From: Bacillota bacterium
GTDB lineage: Bacteria; Bacillota; Clostridia; Christensenellales; SZUA-584
DNA: 64,000 nt
Direction: 5' to 3'
Assembly (NCBI GenBank): GCA_023428025.1
Contig: JAEYZN010000006.1
Coordinates: forward strand, 74,165 to 138,164
In this document: positions 8,851 through 17,227 of the stretch, one piece after another
Layout: each line of letters starts with the position of its first letter
How positions within the stretch are numbered: position 1 is the stretch's first letter
The notes under the pieces: generated by a model
The model's input: the letters and a program-made list of their open reading frames with translations, nothing else
The model's database searches: none
Told to the model about the DNA's origin: nothing
Made by a program: the position numbers and the translations under genes

Positions 8851-9822
8851 ATGGTAAAGGGTATAGGAAAAAACGGACAGAAATTACTGGCGTTCGCGGC
8901 GCTCGTCATCATCTATGTGTTCTTTGCGATCACGGGCAACAACTTCTGGTCTGTGCCGACGACGCTGAACATTCTGGCATCTTCGTATTATGTGGGCTTT
9001 CTGGCGCTGGGCGTCACGTTCGTCATCATCACGGGCGGTATCGACCTGTCCATCGGCGCGCTGATGATGTGCTCCGCGCTTGTGGGCGGCCAGCTCTACC
9101 GTGACGCGGGCGCGCCGCTGTGGGTGGCGCTCGTCGTGATGGTGCTGTTCGGCACCGCCGTGGGCCTGCTGAACGGCCTGATGGTCACCAAGCTGAACCT
9201 GCCGCCGTTTATCGCCACATTGGGCACGATGATGGTATCGCTGGGCTTCGGGTCCATCATCACCGGCACGTCGTCCAAATACTTTCCGACGATACTCGAG
9301 CCGGACGGCTGGTTCTCGCGCATATTCTTCAAGACGGAAAACGGCTTTCCGATGGGCGCGGTATTCCTGCTGGTCTTCTTTGCCGTCACCTTCGTGCTGC
9401 TCAACAAGATGAAGGTGGGCCGTTACATATTCGGCATCGGCAGCAACGAGGAAGCCGTGCGCCTGTCCGGCATCAAGGTGGATGTATGGAAGACCATCGC
9501 GTATGCCATCAGCGGCTTTGCGGCGGGCCTTGGCTCCATATTCTACGCGGCGACTTATACGGTCGTCATCCCGAACACCGGCAACGGCATTGAGCTGCAG
9601 GCCATCGCGGGCGTCGTTATCGGCGGCACCTCGCTGTCGGGCGGCATCGGTTCTCTCACGGGCACGCTGATCGGCGTGTTCATCATGAGCATACTGAAGA
9701 ACGGCCTGGTGTCCCTGAACCTGCCCGCGCCGTTCCAGACCTTCTTCACCGGTATCGTCGTTATCGGCGCGGTGCTGCTCGACGTCTACCGGAACAAGAA
9801 AGCCAACTCTGTGAAACGATAA
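8851..9822 (+). CDS. Sugar ABC transporter permease (RbsC/MglC type)
   Basis: The 323-residue polytopic protein belongs to the BPD_transp_2 family. It has about eight to ten hydrophobic segments, the conserved GGIDLSIG early motif and the GIGSNEEAVRLSGI loop that contacts the ATPase. GAGGGGG precedes ATG 8851. It lies between the ATPase gene and the binding-protein gene in the usual mgl/rbs order and probably works as a homodimer in the cytoplasmic membrane. Confidence 0.92.
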   Translation: MVKGIGKNGQKLLAFAALVIIYVFFAITGNNFWSVPTTLNILASSYYVGFLALGVTFVIITGGIDLSIGALMMCSALVGGQLYRDAGAPLWVALVVMVLFGTAVGLLNGLMVTKLNLPPFIATLGTMMVSLGFGSIITGTSSKYFPTILEPDGWFSRIFFKTENGFPMGAVFLLVFFAVTFVLLNKMKVGRYIFGIGSNEEAVRLSGIKVDVWKTIAYAISGFAAGLGSIFYAATYTVVIPNTGNGIELQAIAGVVIGGTSLSGGIGSLTGTLIGVFIMSILKNGLVSLNLPAPFQTFFTGIVVIGAVLLDVYRNKKANSVKR

Positions 9823-9872
9823 TGAATTAAGCAGCAATGCTTAAGTAAAAACTATAGGAGGATAAGTTTGTA

Positions 9873-11018
9873 ATGAACACAAAGAAGAGTGTAAAATTCC
9901 TGACGCTGCTTGTAGCGCTGGCAATGGTCGTCGCCATGTTCGCAGGCTGCGGCGGTCCCTCGCCCCAGGCGACACCGACCCAGGCTCCCGTATCTGAAGC
10001 GCCATCCGAAGAACCGTCTGTGGCTCCTACGGAAGAAGCGGCTGGCCCGCTGTACATCTCCGTGATCGCGAAGGGCTTCCAGCACCAGTTCTGGCAGGTC
10101 GTTAAGCTGGGGTCCGAGCAGGCTGCGACCGACCTCGGCGTGCAGATATTCTTCACCGGCCCCGAGGGCGAGAGCGCCCAGAGCGCCCAGGTGGACATGC
10201 TGAACGCTGAGCTTGCGAAAAATCCTGCGGCTATCGCGCTTGCGGCTCTCAACACCGAAGCGGTGCTGAGCCAGCTGAAGGATGCACAGGACAAGGGCAT
10301 TCCGGTCATCGGCTTTGACTCGGGCGTTCCGGATGCGCCGGCCGGCCAGATCGCGGCCACAGCGGCCACGAACAACGAAGGCGCTGCTGCGCTGGGCGCC
10401 GAGAAGATGTATGAAGCCTTAAAGGACGTCATCACGGCGGCCACCCCGGATAAGCCGGTTGTGATCTCCATCCTGTCCCAGGATGTGACGAGCGCGTCGG
10501 TCGGCGGCCGTACAAAAGGCTTTGCCGAGAAGATGAAAGAGCTGGTTGAAGCGGGCGGCGGCACGGCGGCCATCACGGGCGACTTCGCGGCCATCAACAC
10601 GGGCGACGCGGCGGCTTCCGCTGTGAACATCGCGGTCACCGTGGGCGCAACGGCCGACATCACCGACATGACCAACGCGGCGAACGGCCTGCTCAATGCG
10701 AAGGGCCTCGCGGGTGTGTTCCTGTCCAACGAAGGCGCTGTCAACGGCCTGCTGGCCGCTGTGAACGCCGGCTCCAAGATTCCGGACGGCGTTAAGATCG
10801 TCGGCTTCGACGCTGGCGCGGGCCAGAAGGCTGCTGTGAAGAACGGCGTGTTCCTCGGCTCCATCACGCAGGATCCTTTCCAGATCGGCTACAAGGCTGT
10901 TGAGCTGGCTGTGGCGGCTGCGAACGGCGAGACTGTGGCGGATGTTGATACCGGCGCGAAGTGGTATGATGCCAGCAACATGGAGCAGGAAGACATCGCT
11001 CAGCTTCTGTACGACTGA
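9873..11018 (+). CDS. Sugar ABC transporter substrate-binding lipoprotein
   Basis: The 381-residue lipoprotein has Lys-rich signal sequence, lipobox FAGC (Cys26), a Pro/Thr/Glu-rich spacer (about 29-55) and a Peripla_BP_4 domain (YISVIAKGFQHQFWQ onward). AGGAGG lies about 10 bases before ATG 9873. It is the third gene of the ABC operon and would deliver sugar to the permease at the cell surface. It is longer than, and clearly distinct from, the sensing homologue at 5955. The Ala/Gly-rich sequence fits high expression. Confidence 0.92.
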   Translation: MNTKKSVKFLTLLVALAMVVAMFAGCGGPSPQATPTQAPVSEAPSEEPSVAPTEEAAGPLYISVIAKGFQHQFWQVVKLGSEQAATDLGVQIFFTGPEGESAQSAQVDMLNAELAKNPAAIALAALNTEAVLSQLKDAQDKGIPVIGFDSGVPDAPAGQIAATAATNNEGAAALGAEKMYEALKDVITAATPDKPVVISILSQDVTSASVGGRTKGFAEKMKELVEAGGGTAAITGDFAAINTGDAAASAVNIAVTVGATADITDMTNAANGLLNAKGLAGVFLSNEGAVNGLLAAVNAGSKIPDGVKIVGFDAGAGQKAAVKNGVFLGSITQDPFQIGYKAVELAVAAANGETVADVDTGAKWYDASNMEQEDIAQLLYD

Positions 11019-11048
11019 TAACCGGTCAATAATACGATCTTCTGAGAT

Positions 11049-11079
11049 GGCCTCCTTTGGCGCTGTGCCAAGGGAGGCC
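11049..11079 (+). terminator. GC-rich hairpin between binding-protein and fucI genes
   Basis: GGCCTCC and GGAGGCC pair around an inner TTTGGC/GCCAAG helix. The T tract is short (GTTTC), so it may attenuate or protect the 3' end of the abundant binding-protein mRNA rather than stop transcription fully. Confidence 0.5.
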
Positions 11080-11205
11080 GTTTCACAGTGAAAGCGGCGC
11101 TTTTGCCGCATACGTCCGGGTCGGTTTTCTGATAGTGATTTCGCTGTTGTAGAGTGGAATCGCCTAAGCAAGGGAAAGCCCGCCATGGAACAGGAGGAAT
11201 ATGAT

Positions 11206-12966
11206 ATGGTGAAGATTGGTATCCGCCCGACCATCGACGGCCGGGAAAGAGGCGTTCGTGAGACGCTGGAAGACCAGACGATGGGTATGGCCAAAGCCGC
11301 GGCTGAACTGATCAGCGGCCATTTGAAAGACAGAGACGGCAACCCTGTGCAGTGCGTGATTGCCGACACCACCATCGGCGGCGTGTACGAGGCCGCGCAG
11401 TGCGCCGAGAAGTTCGCGCGCGAGGGCGTCTGCGCCACGCTGACGGTGACGCCCTGCTGGTGCTACGGCAGCGAAACGATGGACATGGACCCGTTGCTGC
11501 CCAAGGCGGTCTGGGGCTTTAACGGAACGGAAAGGCCGGGCGCCGTGTATCTCGCGGCGGTGCTGGCCGCGCACACGCAGAAGGGCCTGCCCGCGTTCAG
11601 CATTTACGGACGCGACGTGCAGGACGCCAGGGACACCGCCATCCCGGAGGATGTGAAGGAGAAGATACTGCGCTTCGCGCGCGCGGCTGTGGCTGTGGGC
11701 GAGATGAAGGGCAAGAGCTACCTGTCCTGCGGCAGCGTGTCGATGGGCATTGCGGGCTCCATCGTGAACCCGGATTTCTTTGAAAGCTATCTTGGCATGC
11801 GGTGCGAACAGGTGGACATGACCGAGTTCGTGCGCCGCATCGAAGAGGAGATATACGACAAGGACGAGTTTGACAAAGCGCTGGCCTGGGTGAAGGCCAA
11901 CTGCCGCGAAGCCGCAGACAGGAACACGCCGCCCAGCTCCAGGGAGCGCAAGGACTGGGAATGGGAATTCACCGTCAAGTGCGCGCTGATCGCGAAGGAC
12001 CTGATGGGCGGTAACCGGAAGCTGGTCGACAGGGGCTTTCGTGAGGAAGGGCTGGGCCACAACGCCATCGCGGCGGGTTTCCAGGGTCAGCGCCAGTGGA
12101 CGGACCATTTCCCGAATGCGGACTTTGTGGAATCCATACTGTGCTCGTCGTTCGACTGGAACGGCACGCGCGCGCCGTACATATTCGCGACGGAAAACGA
12201 CGCGCTCAACGGCATGTCGATGCTGTTTGGGCATCTGCTGACCAACGCCGCGTCCATATTCTCGGATGTGCGGACATACTGGAGCCCCGAGGCGGTGAAG
12301 CGCGTGACGGGCAAGGACCTGACGGGCGTTGCCGGCAACGGCATCATCCACCTGATCAATTCGGGCGCGACGTGTCTCGACGGCACCGGCCAGCAGGAGC
12401 TGGACGGATCGCCCGCGATGAAGCCCTATTGGGACATCACGGACGACGAGGTGAAAAAGTGCCTGGACGCTACGCAGTGGTGCCCCGCCAACAAGGGGTA
12501 TTTCCGGGGCGGCGGCTATTCGTCCAACTTCAAGACGCGCGGCGGCATGCCGGTGACGATGTGCCGCATCAACCTGGTGAAGGGACTGGGGCCGGTGCTG
12601 CAGATCGCGGAAGGCTGGACGGTGGAACTGCCCGAGGACGTGCACAAGACGCTGGACGAGCGGACCGACCCGACATGGCCCACCACGTGGTTTGCGCCGC
12701 GTCTTAACGGCAAGGGCGCGTTCACGGATGTATACAGCGTGATGGCGAACTGGGGCGCGAACCACGGCGCGATCAACCACGGCCACATCGGCGCGGACCT
12801 TATTACGCTGGCGTCTATGCTGCGCATTCCCGTCAACATGCACAACGTGGACGACGCCAAGATATTCCGCCCGTCCGCCTGGAGCGCGTTCGGCACGGAA
12901 TGCCGCGAATACGCGGACCAGCTGGCATGCAAAAACTTCGGACCCGTTTACGGCATCCGCGCATGA
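11206..12966 (+). CDS. fucI: L-fucose isomerase
   Basis: The 586-residue protein matches FucI in length and plan (the E. coli enzyme has 591). It begins IGIRPTIDGR and carries the metal/catalytic blocks ATENDALNG (Glu), FSDVRTYW (Asp) and ANHGAINHGHIG (His). The enzyme converts L-fucose to L-fuculose with Mn2+; the family also acts on D-arabinose. An AGGAGG site 8 bases before ATG 11206 supports that start; an in-frame ATG at 11185 precedes the site. The mutarotase gene follows by 13 bases. No fuculokinase or fuculose-phosphate aldolase lies in the window. Confidence 0.93.
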   Translation: MVKIGIRPTIDGRERGVRETLEDQTMGMAKAAAELISGHLKDRDGNPVQCVIADTTIGGVYEAAQCAEKFAREGVCATLTVTPCWCYGSETMDMDPLLPKAVWGFNGTERPGAVYLAAVLAAHTQKGLPAFSIYGRDVQDARDTAIPEDVKEKILRFARAAVAVGEMKGKSYLSCGSVSMGIAGSIVNPDFFESYLGMRCEQVDMTEFVRRIEEEIYDKDEFDKALAWVKANCREAADRNTPPSSRERKDWEWEFTVKCALIAKDLMGGNRKLVDRGFREEGLGHNAIAAGFQGQRQWTDHFPNADFVESILCSSFDWNGTRAPYIFATENDALNGMSMLFGHLLTNAASIFSDVRTYWSPEAVKRVTGKDLTGVAGNGIIHLINSGATCLDGTGQQELDGSPAMKPYWDITDDEVKKCLDATQWCPANKGYFRGGGYSSNFKTRGGMPVTMCRINLVKGLGPVLQIAEGWTVELPEDVHKTLDERTDPTWPTTWFAPRLNGKGAFTDVYSVMANWGANHGAINHGHIGADLITLASMLRIPVNMHNVDDAKIFRPSAWSAFGTECREYADQLACKNFGPVYGIRA

Positions 12967-12979
12967 GGGGGGCAACAAC

Positions 12980-13417
12980 ATGCTGAAAAAAATACCTTCG
13001 ATCATATCGCCCGAACTGCTGCATGTGCTGATGGAGATGGGGCATGGCGATGAGATCTGTCTCGCCGACGGCAACTTCCCGGCCGCCAGCATGGGCAAAT
13101 GCGTCGTCCGCCTGGATGGGCACGGCACGGAGGCGATTCTCAGGGCCGTGCTGGAATTCTTTCCGCTGGACACGTTCGTGGAAAAACCGGTGGCGCTGAT
13201 GCGCACGGTGAGCGATAACGAGCCGCAGCCGGAAATATGGGGCAAATACCGGTGGATCATCGAGACAAGCGAGGAAAAGGAAGCCTTCCCCGGGTTTGAG
13301 ATGATGGAGCGCTTTGCGTTCTACGAGCGGGCGAAGGAATGCTTCGCGGTGGTGGCGACGGGCGAGAGCGCCCTGTACGCCAACATCATACTCAAAAAAG
13401 GCGTGGTCAAAAAGTAA
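12980..13417 (+). CDS. fucU: L-fucose mutarotase (FucU/RbsD family)
   Basis: The 145-residue protein has the FucU/RbsD hallmarks MGHGDEICLADGNFPA near the N-terminus and the C-terminal GESALYANIILKKGV block. FucU interconverts alpha- and beta-L-fucopyranose, speeding supply of the anomer used by the isomerase. GAGGGGGG precedes ATG 12980, and the gene is coupled to fucI. A strong symmetric terminator follows at 13509. The Tyr-Ala-Asn motif near the C-terminus favours fucose over ribose specificity (family knowledge). Confidence 0.9.
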   Translation: MLKKIPSIISPELLHVLMEMGHGDEICLADGNFPAASMGKCVVRLDGHGTEAILRAVLEFFPLDTFVEKPVALMRTVSDNEPQPEIWGKYRWIIETSEEKEAFPGFEMMERFAFYERAKECFAVVATGESALYANIILKKGVVKK

Positions 13418-13508
13418 CGCAAAAGAGATATTTCTGTGCAACCGGAAATATATATCAGTAAGCGTCCAAAGGACAAATGCGGACTTCCTTCATAACTTTT
13501 ACCTCAGC

Positions 13509-13541
13509 AGAAAAGGGAAAGCAATCAGCTTTCCCTTTTCT
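13509..13541 (+). terminator. Strong terminator after fucU
   Basis: A perfect 14-bp stem (AGAAAAGGGAAAGC / GCTTTCCCTTTTCT) around a 5-base loop. Its T-rich side arm gives the terminating tract. Confidence 0.85.
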
Positions 13542-13576
13542 CATATACCGTTCGGGCACAAGTTGCAGGCGGAAGA

Positions 13577-13605
13577 TTGATATTGCTGCCGGAATGCAGT
13601 AAAAT
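13577..13605 (+). promoter_or_regulatory. Promoter of the galT-galK-GH1-transporter operon
   Basis: TTGATA, exactly 17 bases, TAAAAT; one mismatch from the consensus -10. It lies 110 bases before galT and downstream of the fucU terminator. Confidence 0.65.
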
Positions 13606-13636
13606 ATCCCTGTGATACCGGAACAATGCATTCCGG
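13589..13636. promoter_or_regulatory. Candidate operator repeats at the galT promoter
   Basis: CCGGAATGCA inside the promoter spacer is repeated inverted as TGCATTCCGG about 28 bases later. The second copy is also half of a dyad, CCGGAA-7-TTCCGG (13618-13636). The placement around the -10 and start region suggests a repressor site. The cognate regulator is not identified. Confidence 0.45.
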
Positions 13637-13715
13637 CAAACCATATTCACAATTCCCATGATTAAAAGCAAGGCAGTGCCAGAGCTGCTTTTTCATAACA
13701 CCAATGGAGGTAACA

Positions 13716-14693
13716 ATGGCGGAGCTGCGTTTTCATCCCTTCATCAAAGACTGGATCATGATCGCGTCTCATCGGCAGGCGCGCCCTCAGATGCCCAAGG
13801 ACTGGTGTCCGTTCTGTCCGGGTTCGGGACGCGTGCCGGACGACTACGACGTGCTCAAATACGACAACGACTTTCCGGCGCTGTCGCCCGAGCCGCCCGA
13901 GCCGGACGATGTCGCGACGAATTTCCTTCAGACAAGGCCCGCATACGGCAAGTGCGAGGTGATACTGTATTCGCCGGACCACACGGTCACATTGCCTGAG
14001 CTTCCTCTTGCGCATGTGCAAAAGCTGGTGGCGCTGTGGCAGCAACGGTTCGAGGCGCTGCGGCAGGATAGCCAGGCGAAGTACGTCTTCATATTCGAAA
14101 ACCGGGGCAAAGAGGTGGGCGTCACGATGCCGCACCCGCACGGCCAAGTTTACGCCTATCCGTTCCTGCCAAAAAAGCTGGAGTTGGAGATTGCTGCCGC
14201 CAAAGAGCATCTGGCGGAAACCGGGCGCTGTCTGTTCTGCGACTGGATGCATGAGGAGATAAGCGACGGACGGCGCGTGATATTCGAGAACGCGCACTTT
14301 GCGGTGATCCTGCCCTTTTTCACGGAGTACCCGTACGGCGTGTACATCATCAGCAAGGCGCACAAGCCATACATCACCGACTTTGACGCGCAGGAGAGCG
14401 CGGCGCTGGCCGGGATCATCCGCAGCACCGTGGGGATGCTGGACAGCCTGTTCGGCCGGCCTTTCCCGTATATGATGTGCATGCACAACGCGCCGGTGAA
14501 CGGGGAAGACCCGTCCGCCTACTACCACTTCCATATCGAGTTCTTCCCGCCGCTGCGCTCCCGTGAGCAGATCAAGTTCAACGCCTCCAGCGAAACAGGC
14601 GCGTGGGCGCACTGCAACCCCACCGCGCCCGAGGAAAAGGCCGTGGAGCTGCGGAAAGCCTATGAACGTTTTGTGTCGGAGGACAGGGCATGA
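13716..14693 (+). CDS. galT: Galactose-1-phosphate uridylyltransferase
   Basis: The 325-residue enzyme of the class I GalT (HIT-superfamily) type has zinc ligands CPFC (31-34), the active-site HPHGQ (nucleophile His142) and a second half with YYHFHIEFFPP. It exchanges UMP between UDP-glucose and galactose-1-phosphate in the Leloir pathway. ATG 13716 follows TGGAGG by 5 bases; the upstream in-frame ATG at 13704 overlaps that site and is rejected. Its stop overlaps the galK start (ATGA). No galE is present in the window. Confidence 0.93.
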   Translation: MAELRFHPFIKDWIMIASHRQARPQMPKDWCPFCPGSGRVPDDYDVLKYDNDFPALSPEPPEPDDVATNFLQTRPAYGKCEVILYSPDHTVTLPELPLAHVQKLVALWQQRFEALRQDSQAKYVFIFENRGKEVGVTMPHPHGQVYAYPFLPKKLELEIAAAKEHLAETGRCLFCDWMHEEISDGRRVIFENAHFAVILPFFTEYPYGVYIISKAHKPYITDFDAQESAALAGIIRSTVGMLDSLFGRPFPYMMCMHNAPVNGEDPSAYYHFHIEFFPPLRSREQIKFNASSETGAWAHCNPTAPEEKAVELRKAYERFVSEDRA

Positions 14694-15868
14694 CATACAA
14701 GGCGCTGGCCTCTGAGTTCATCGGCATATACGGCGGGGATGCGCAGGACATCCGTATATTCGAAGCGCCCGGCCGCGTCAACCTGATCGGCGAGCATATC
14801 GACTACAACGGCGGGCATGTGTTTCCCGCCGCGCTGGAGATGAAGAACACCGTGGTCGCGCGTCCGAATGGCACAGGCCGCATCCGTCTGGCGGTGACGA
14901 GCCTGCCGGACCGCGTGGACGCGGATACCAATACGCTGGAGAACTACAAGCACCTGAGCTGGGGCAGCTACCAGCTGGGCGTGGCGTACATGCTGCAACA
15001 GGCCGGTTTCCGCATCGCCGGGTGCGACCTGCTGTATCACGGCACGGTGCCATACGGCGCGGGCCTGTCGTCGTCCGCCTCGATCGAGGTGGCCACCGCG
15101 CTCATGCTGGCGAAGCTGGGCGGCACGGTCGCGCCGGACATGGTGCAGCTCGCGCGGCTGTGCCAGAAGGCGGAGAACGAATACGTGGGCATGAGCTGCG
15201 GCATCATGGACCAGTTCGTGTCCGCCATGGGCAAAAAGGATCACGCGCTGTTTCTGGACTGCAGCACGCTGGAATACGCATATGTCCCGCTGGACCTGGG
15301 CGATCACACCATCGTCATCACCAACACCAATGCGCCGCACAAGCTGACGCACTCGCAGTACAACGAGCGGCGGCGGCAGTGCGAACAGGCGCTGTCCGTC
15401 ATTAACGAAAACGGCGGCCATTACCGCTATCTGTGCGAGATGTCGGTGAAGGAGCTGGCCATATATCAGCGGCATCTCACGGATGAAACGCTGCTGCGGC
15501 GCGCGCGGCACTGCGTCACCGAGGAAACGCGGACGATGCAGTCGCTTGAAGCATTGAAAAGAGGCGACATCGCGGCGTTCGGGCGGCTGCTGGCCGAAGC
15601 GAACATTTCGATGCGCGACGATTACGAGGCCACCGGGCGCGAACTGGATGCCGTGTTTTCCATCGCGATGCGCATGGACGGCGTGCTGGGCTCCCGCATG
15701 ACGGGCGGCGGCTTCGGCGGCTGCAACATCAGCATCGTGGAGAAGAGCCGCGTCGAGGCGTTCAAGCAGATCATGACGGCGGAATATGAGCAGGCCGTGG
15801 GCTTAACGCCCGCCTTCTATCAGTCCAACGCGGGCGGCGGCGCGCGCGAGGTCACGGACTGGCGGTAA
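14690..15868 (+). CDS. galK: Galactokinase
   Basis: The 392-residue GHMP kinase has the galactokinase signature GRVNLIGEHIDYN (28-40), the phosphate-binding loop PYGAGLSSSASIE and the C-terminal MTGGGFGGC block. It phosphorylates alpha-D-galactose with ATP to galactose-1-phosphate, the substrate of GalT. It is translationally coupled to galT by a 4-base overlap, and the GH1 gene follows after 28 bases. Confidence 0.95.
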   Translation: MTYKALASEFIGIYGGDAQDIRIFEAPGRVNLIGEHIDYNGGHVFPAALEMKNTVVARPNGTGRIRLAVTSLPDRVDADTNTLENYKHLSWGSYQLGVAYMLQQAGFRIAGCDLLYHGTVPYGAGLSSSASIEVATALMLAKLGGTVAPDMVQLARLCQKAENEYVGMSCGIMDQFVSAMGKKDHALFLDCSTLEYAYVPLDLGDHTIVITNTNAPHKLTHSQYNERRRQCEQALSVINENGGHYRYLCEMSVKELAIYQRHLTDETLLRRARHCVTEETRTMQSLEALKRGDIAAFGRLLAEANISMRDDYEATGRELDAVFSIAMRMDGVLGSRMTGGGFGGCNISIVEKSRVEAFKQIMTAEYEQAVGLTPAFYQSNAGGGAREVTDWR

Positions 15869-15896
15869 CATCGCATTCTTAGCGGGAGGTATCCGT

Positions 15897-17180
15897 ATGG
15901 CTTTCAAGCTGCCTGACGGCATGGAACTGGGCGTGGCGTCCGCCCCGACGCAGATTGAGGGCGGCGACACCAACAACAGCTGGAACGACTGGTACAAACA
16001 AGGCCGTATCAAGGACGGCTCGGACCCGTCCGTCGCGAACAGGCACTACGAATTGTATGAGGCGGACACCCGCCTGATGCGCGACATGGGTATCAGGCAT
16101 TACCGGCTGGGCGTCGAATGGGCGCGGCTGGAGCCGGAGCAGGGCGCGTTCGACGAGACCGCGTTCGCCCATTACCGCGACGAACTGCTGCTGATGCGCG
16201 AGCTGGGCATAGGGCCGCTGCTCACGCTGCACCACTTCACCAACCCGATGTGGTTCGAGCGCATGGGCGCTTTCGGGAACCGCGCCTGCGTGGGCATCTT
16301 TCTGGCCTTTGTGGAGAAGGTGATCGAAAAGCTGGGCGATCTGGTCAGCGAATATATCACCATCAACGAGCCCAACGTGTATGCCACCAGCGGCTTTTTT
16401 TTCGGCGAATGGCCGCCGGGCAAGAAGTCACTGCTGTCGGCGCTGCGCGTGATGGGCAACATGTGCGAGTGCCACCTCAAGGCGTACGACCTGATACACC
16501 GCAAGCGCCGAGATATGGGCTACAGCGACACGCGCGTGAGCTACGCGCACCACATGCGGGTGTTCGCGCCGATGAACCCGAAAAGCATCGTGGACCGCGT
16601 CTGTTCCAAGCTGATGTTCCGCCTGTTCCAGTCGTCGCTGTCCAGCGCCTATCTCACGGGCCGGGGCGGCTTCCCGTTGCGGCGCGTCCGGGGAATGGAG
16701 AAAAAGCTGTACTGCGATTTCCACGGCGTCAATTACTACAGCCGCACGGCGGCAAAGGGCTTCAACGCCGGTTTCCTGCCGAACGTGCCCGTCAACGACC
16801 TTGAGTGGGAGATATACCCGGCGGGCATCGTGCAGTGCGCGCGAGAGCTGTACGGCCTCGTCAGACTGCCCGTCTACATCACCGAAAACGGCACGTGCGA
16901 CAACACCGACGCGTTCCGCAGCCGCTATATCTGCGAACACATCAAAGCGCTGTCTGAGAGCGGCCTGCCCGTGGAGCGCTATTACCACTGGTGTTTCACC
17001 GACAACTTCGAGTGGGTGGAGGGCAATTCCGCCCGGTTCGGCGTCGTCCATGTGGATTTTTCCACGCAAAAGAGGACAGTCAAAAAAAGCGGCGAATTCT
17101 ATACAAAGATGATCCGTGATAAGGGCGTCTCGCAGAGCCTGTTCGAAGAATACTGCATTCAGGAATACCCAGTTAAATAA
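15897..17180 (+). CDS. GH1 family glycosidase (beta-glucosidase/beta-galactosidase)
   Basis: This 427-residue (beta/alpha)8 enzyme of glycoside hydrolase family 1 has acid/base Glu158 in TINEPN and nucleophile Glu330 in YITENGT, with the usual WCFTDNFEW aglycone-side motif near the end. There is no signal peptide, so it is cytoplasmic. It is shorter than most GH1 enzymes (about 440-480). GGGAGG precedes ATG 15897. Placement after galT-galK and before a sugar symporter suggests it releases galactose from an imported beta-galactoside, but GH1 specificity (glucoside, galactoside, fucoside, 6-phospho) cannot be read from sequence alone. Confidence 0.88.
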   Translation: MAFKLPDGMELGVASAPTQIEGGDTNNSWNDWYKQGRIKDGSDPSVANRHYELYEADTRLMRDMGIRHYRLGVEWARLEPEQGAFDETAFAHYRDELLLMRELGIGPLLTLHHFTNPMWFERMGAFGNRACVGIFLAFVEKVIEKLGDLVSEYITINEPNVYATSGFFFGEWPPGKKSLLSALRVMGNMCECHLKAYDLIHRKRRDMGYSDTRVSYAHHMRVFAPMNPKSIVDRVCSKLMFRLFQSSLSSAYLTGRGGFPLRRVRGMEKKLYCDFHGVNYYSRTAAKGFNAGFLPNVPVNDLEWEIYPAGIVQCARELYGLVRLPVYITENGTCDNTDAFRSRYICEHIKALSESGLPVERYYHWCFTDNFEWVEGNSARFGVVHVDFSTQKRTVKKSGEFYTKMIRDKGVSQSLFEEYCIQEYPVK

Positions 17181-17227
17181 TTTGGAGCGCCGCTCCGTTT
17201 ATATCACAATAAAAGGCGGGTGTGACA

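Noticed and set aside
11164..13260. A 698-codon open frame on the minus strand across fucI-fucU
   Set aside because: It is the complement of well-supported fucI and fucU codons; His/Arg/Ala-rich composition and no family motifs. An artefact of GC-rich third positions.
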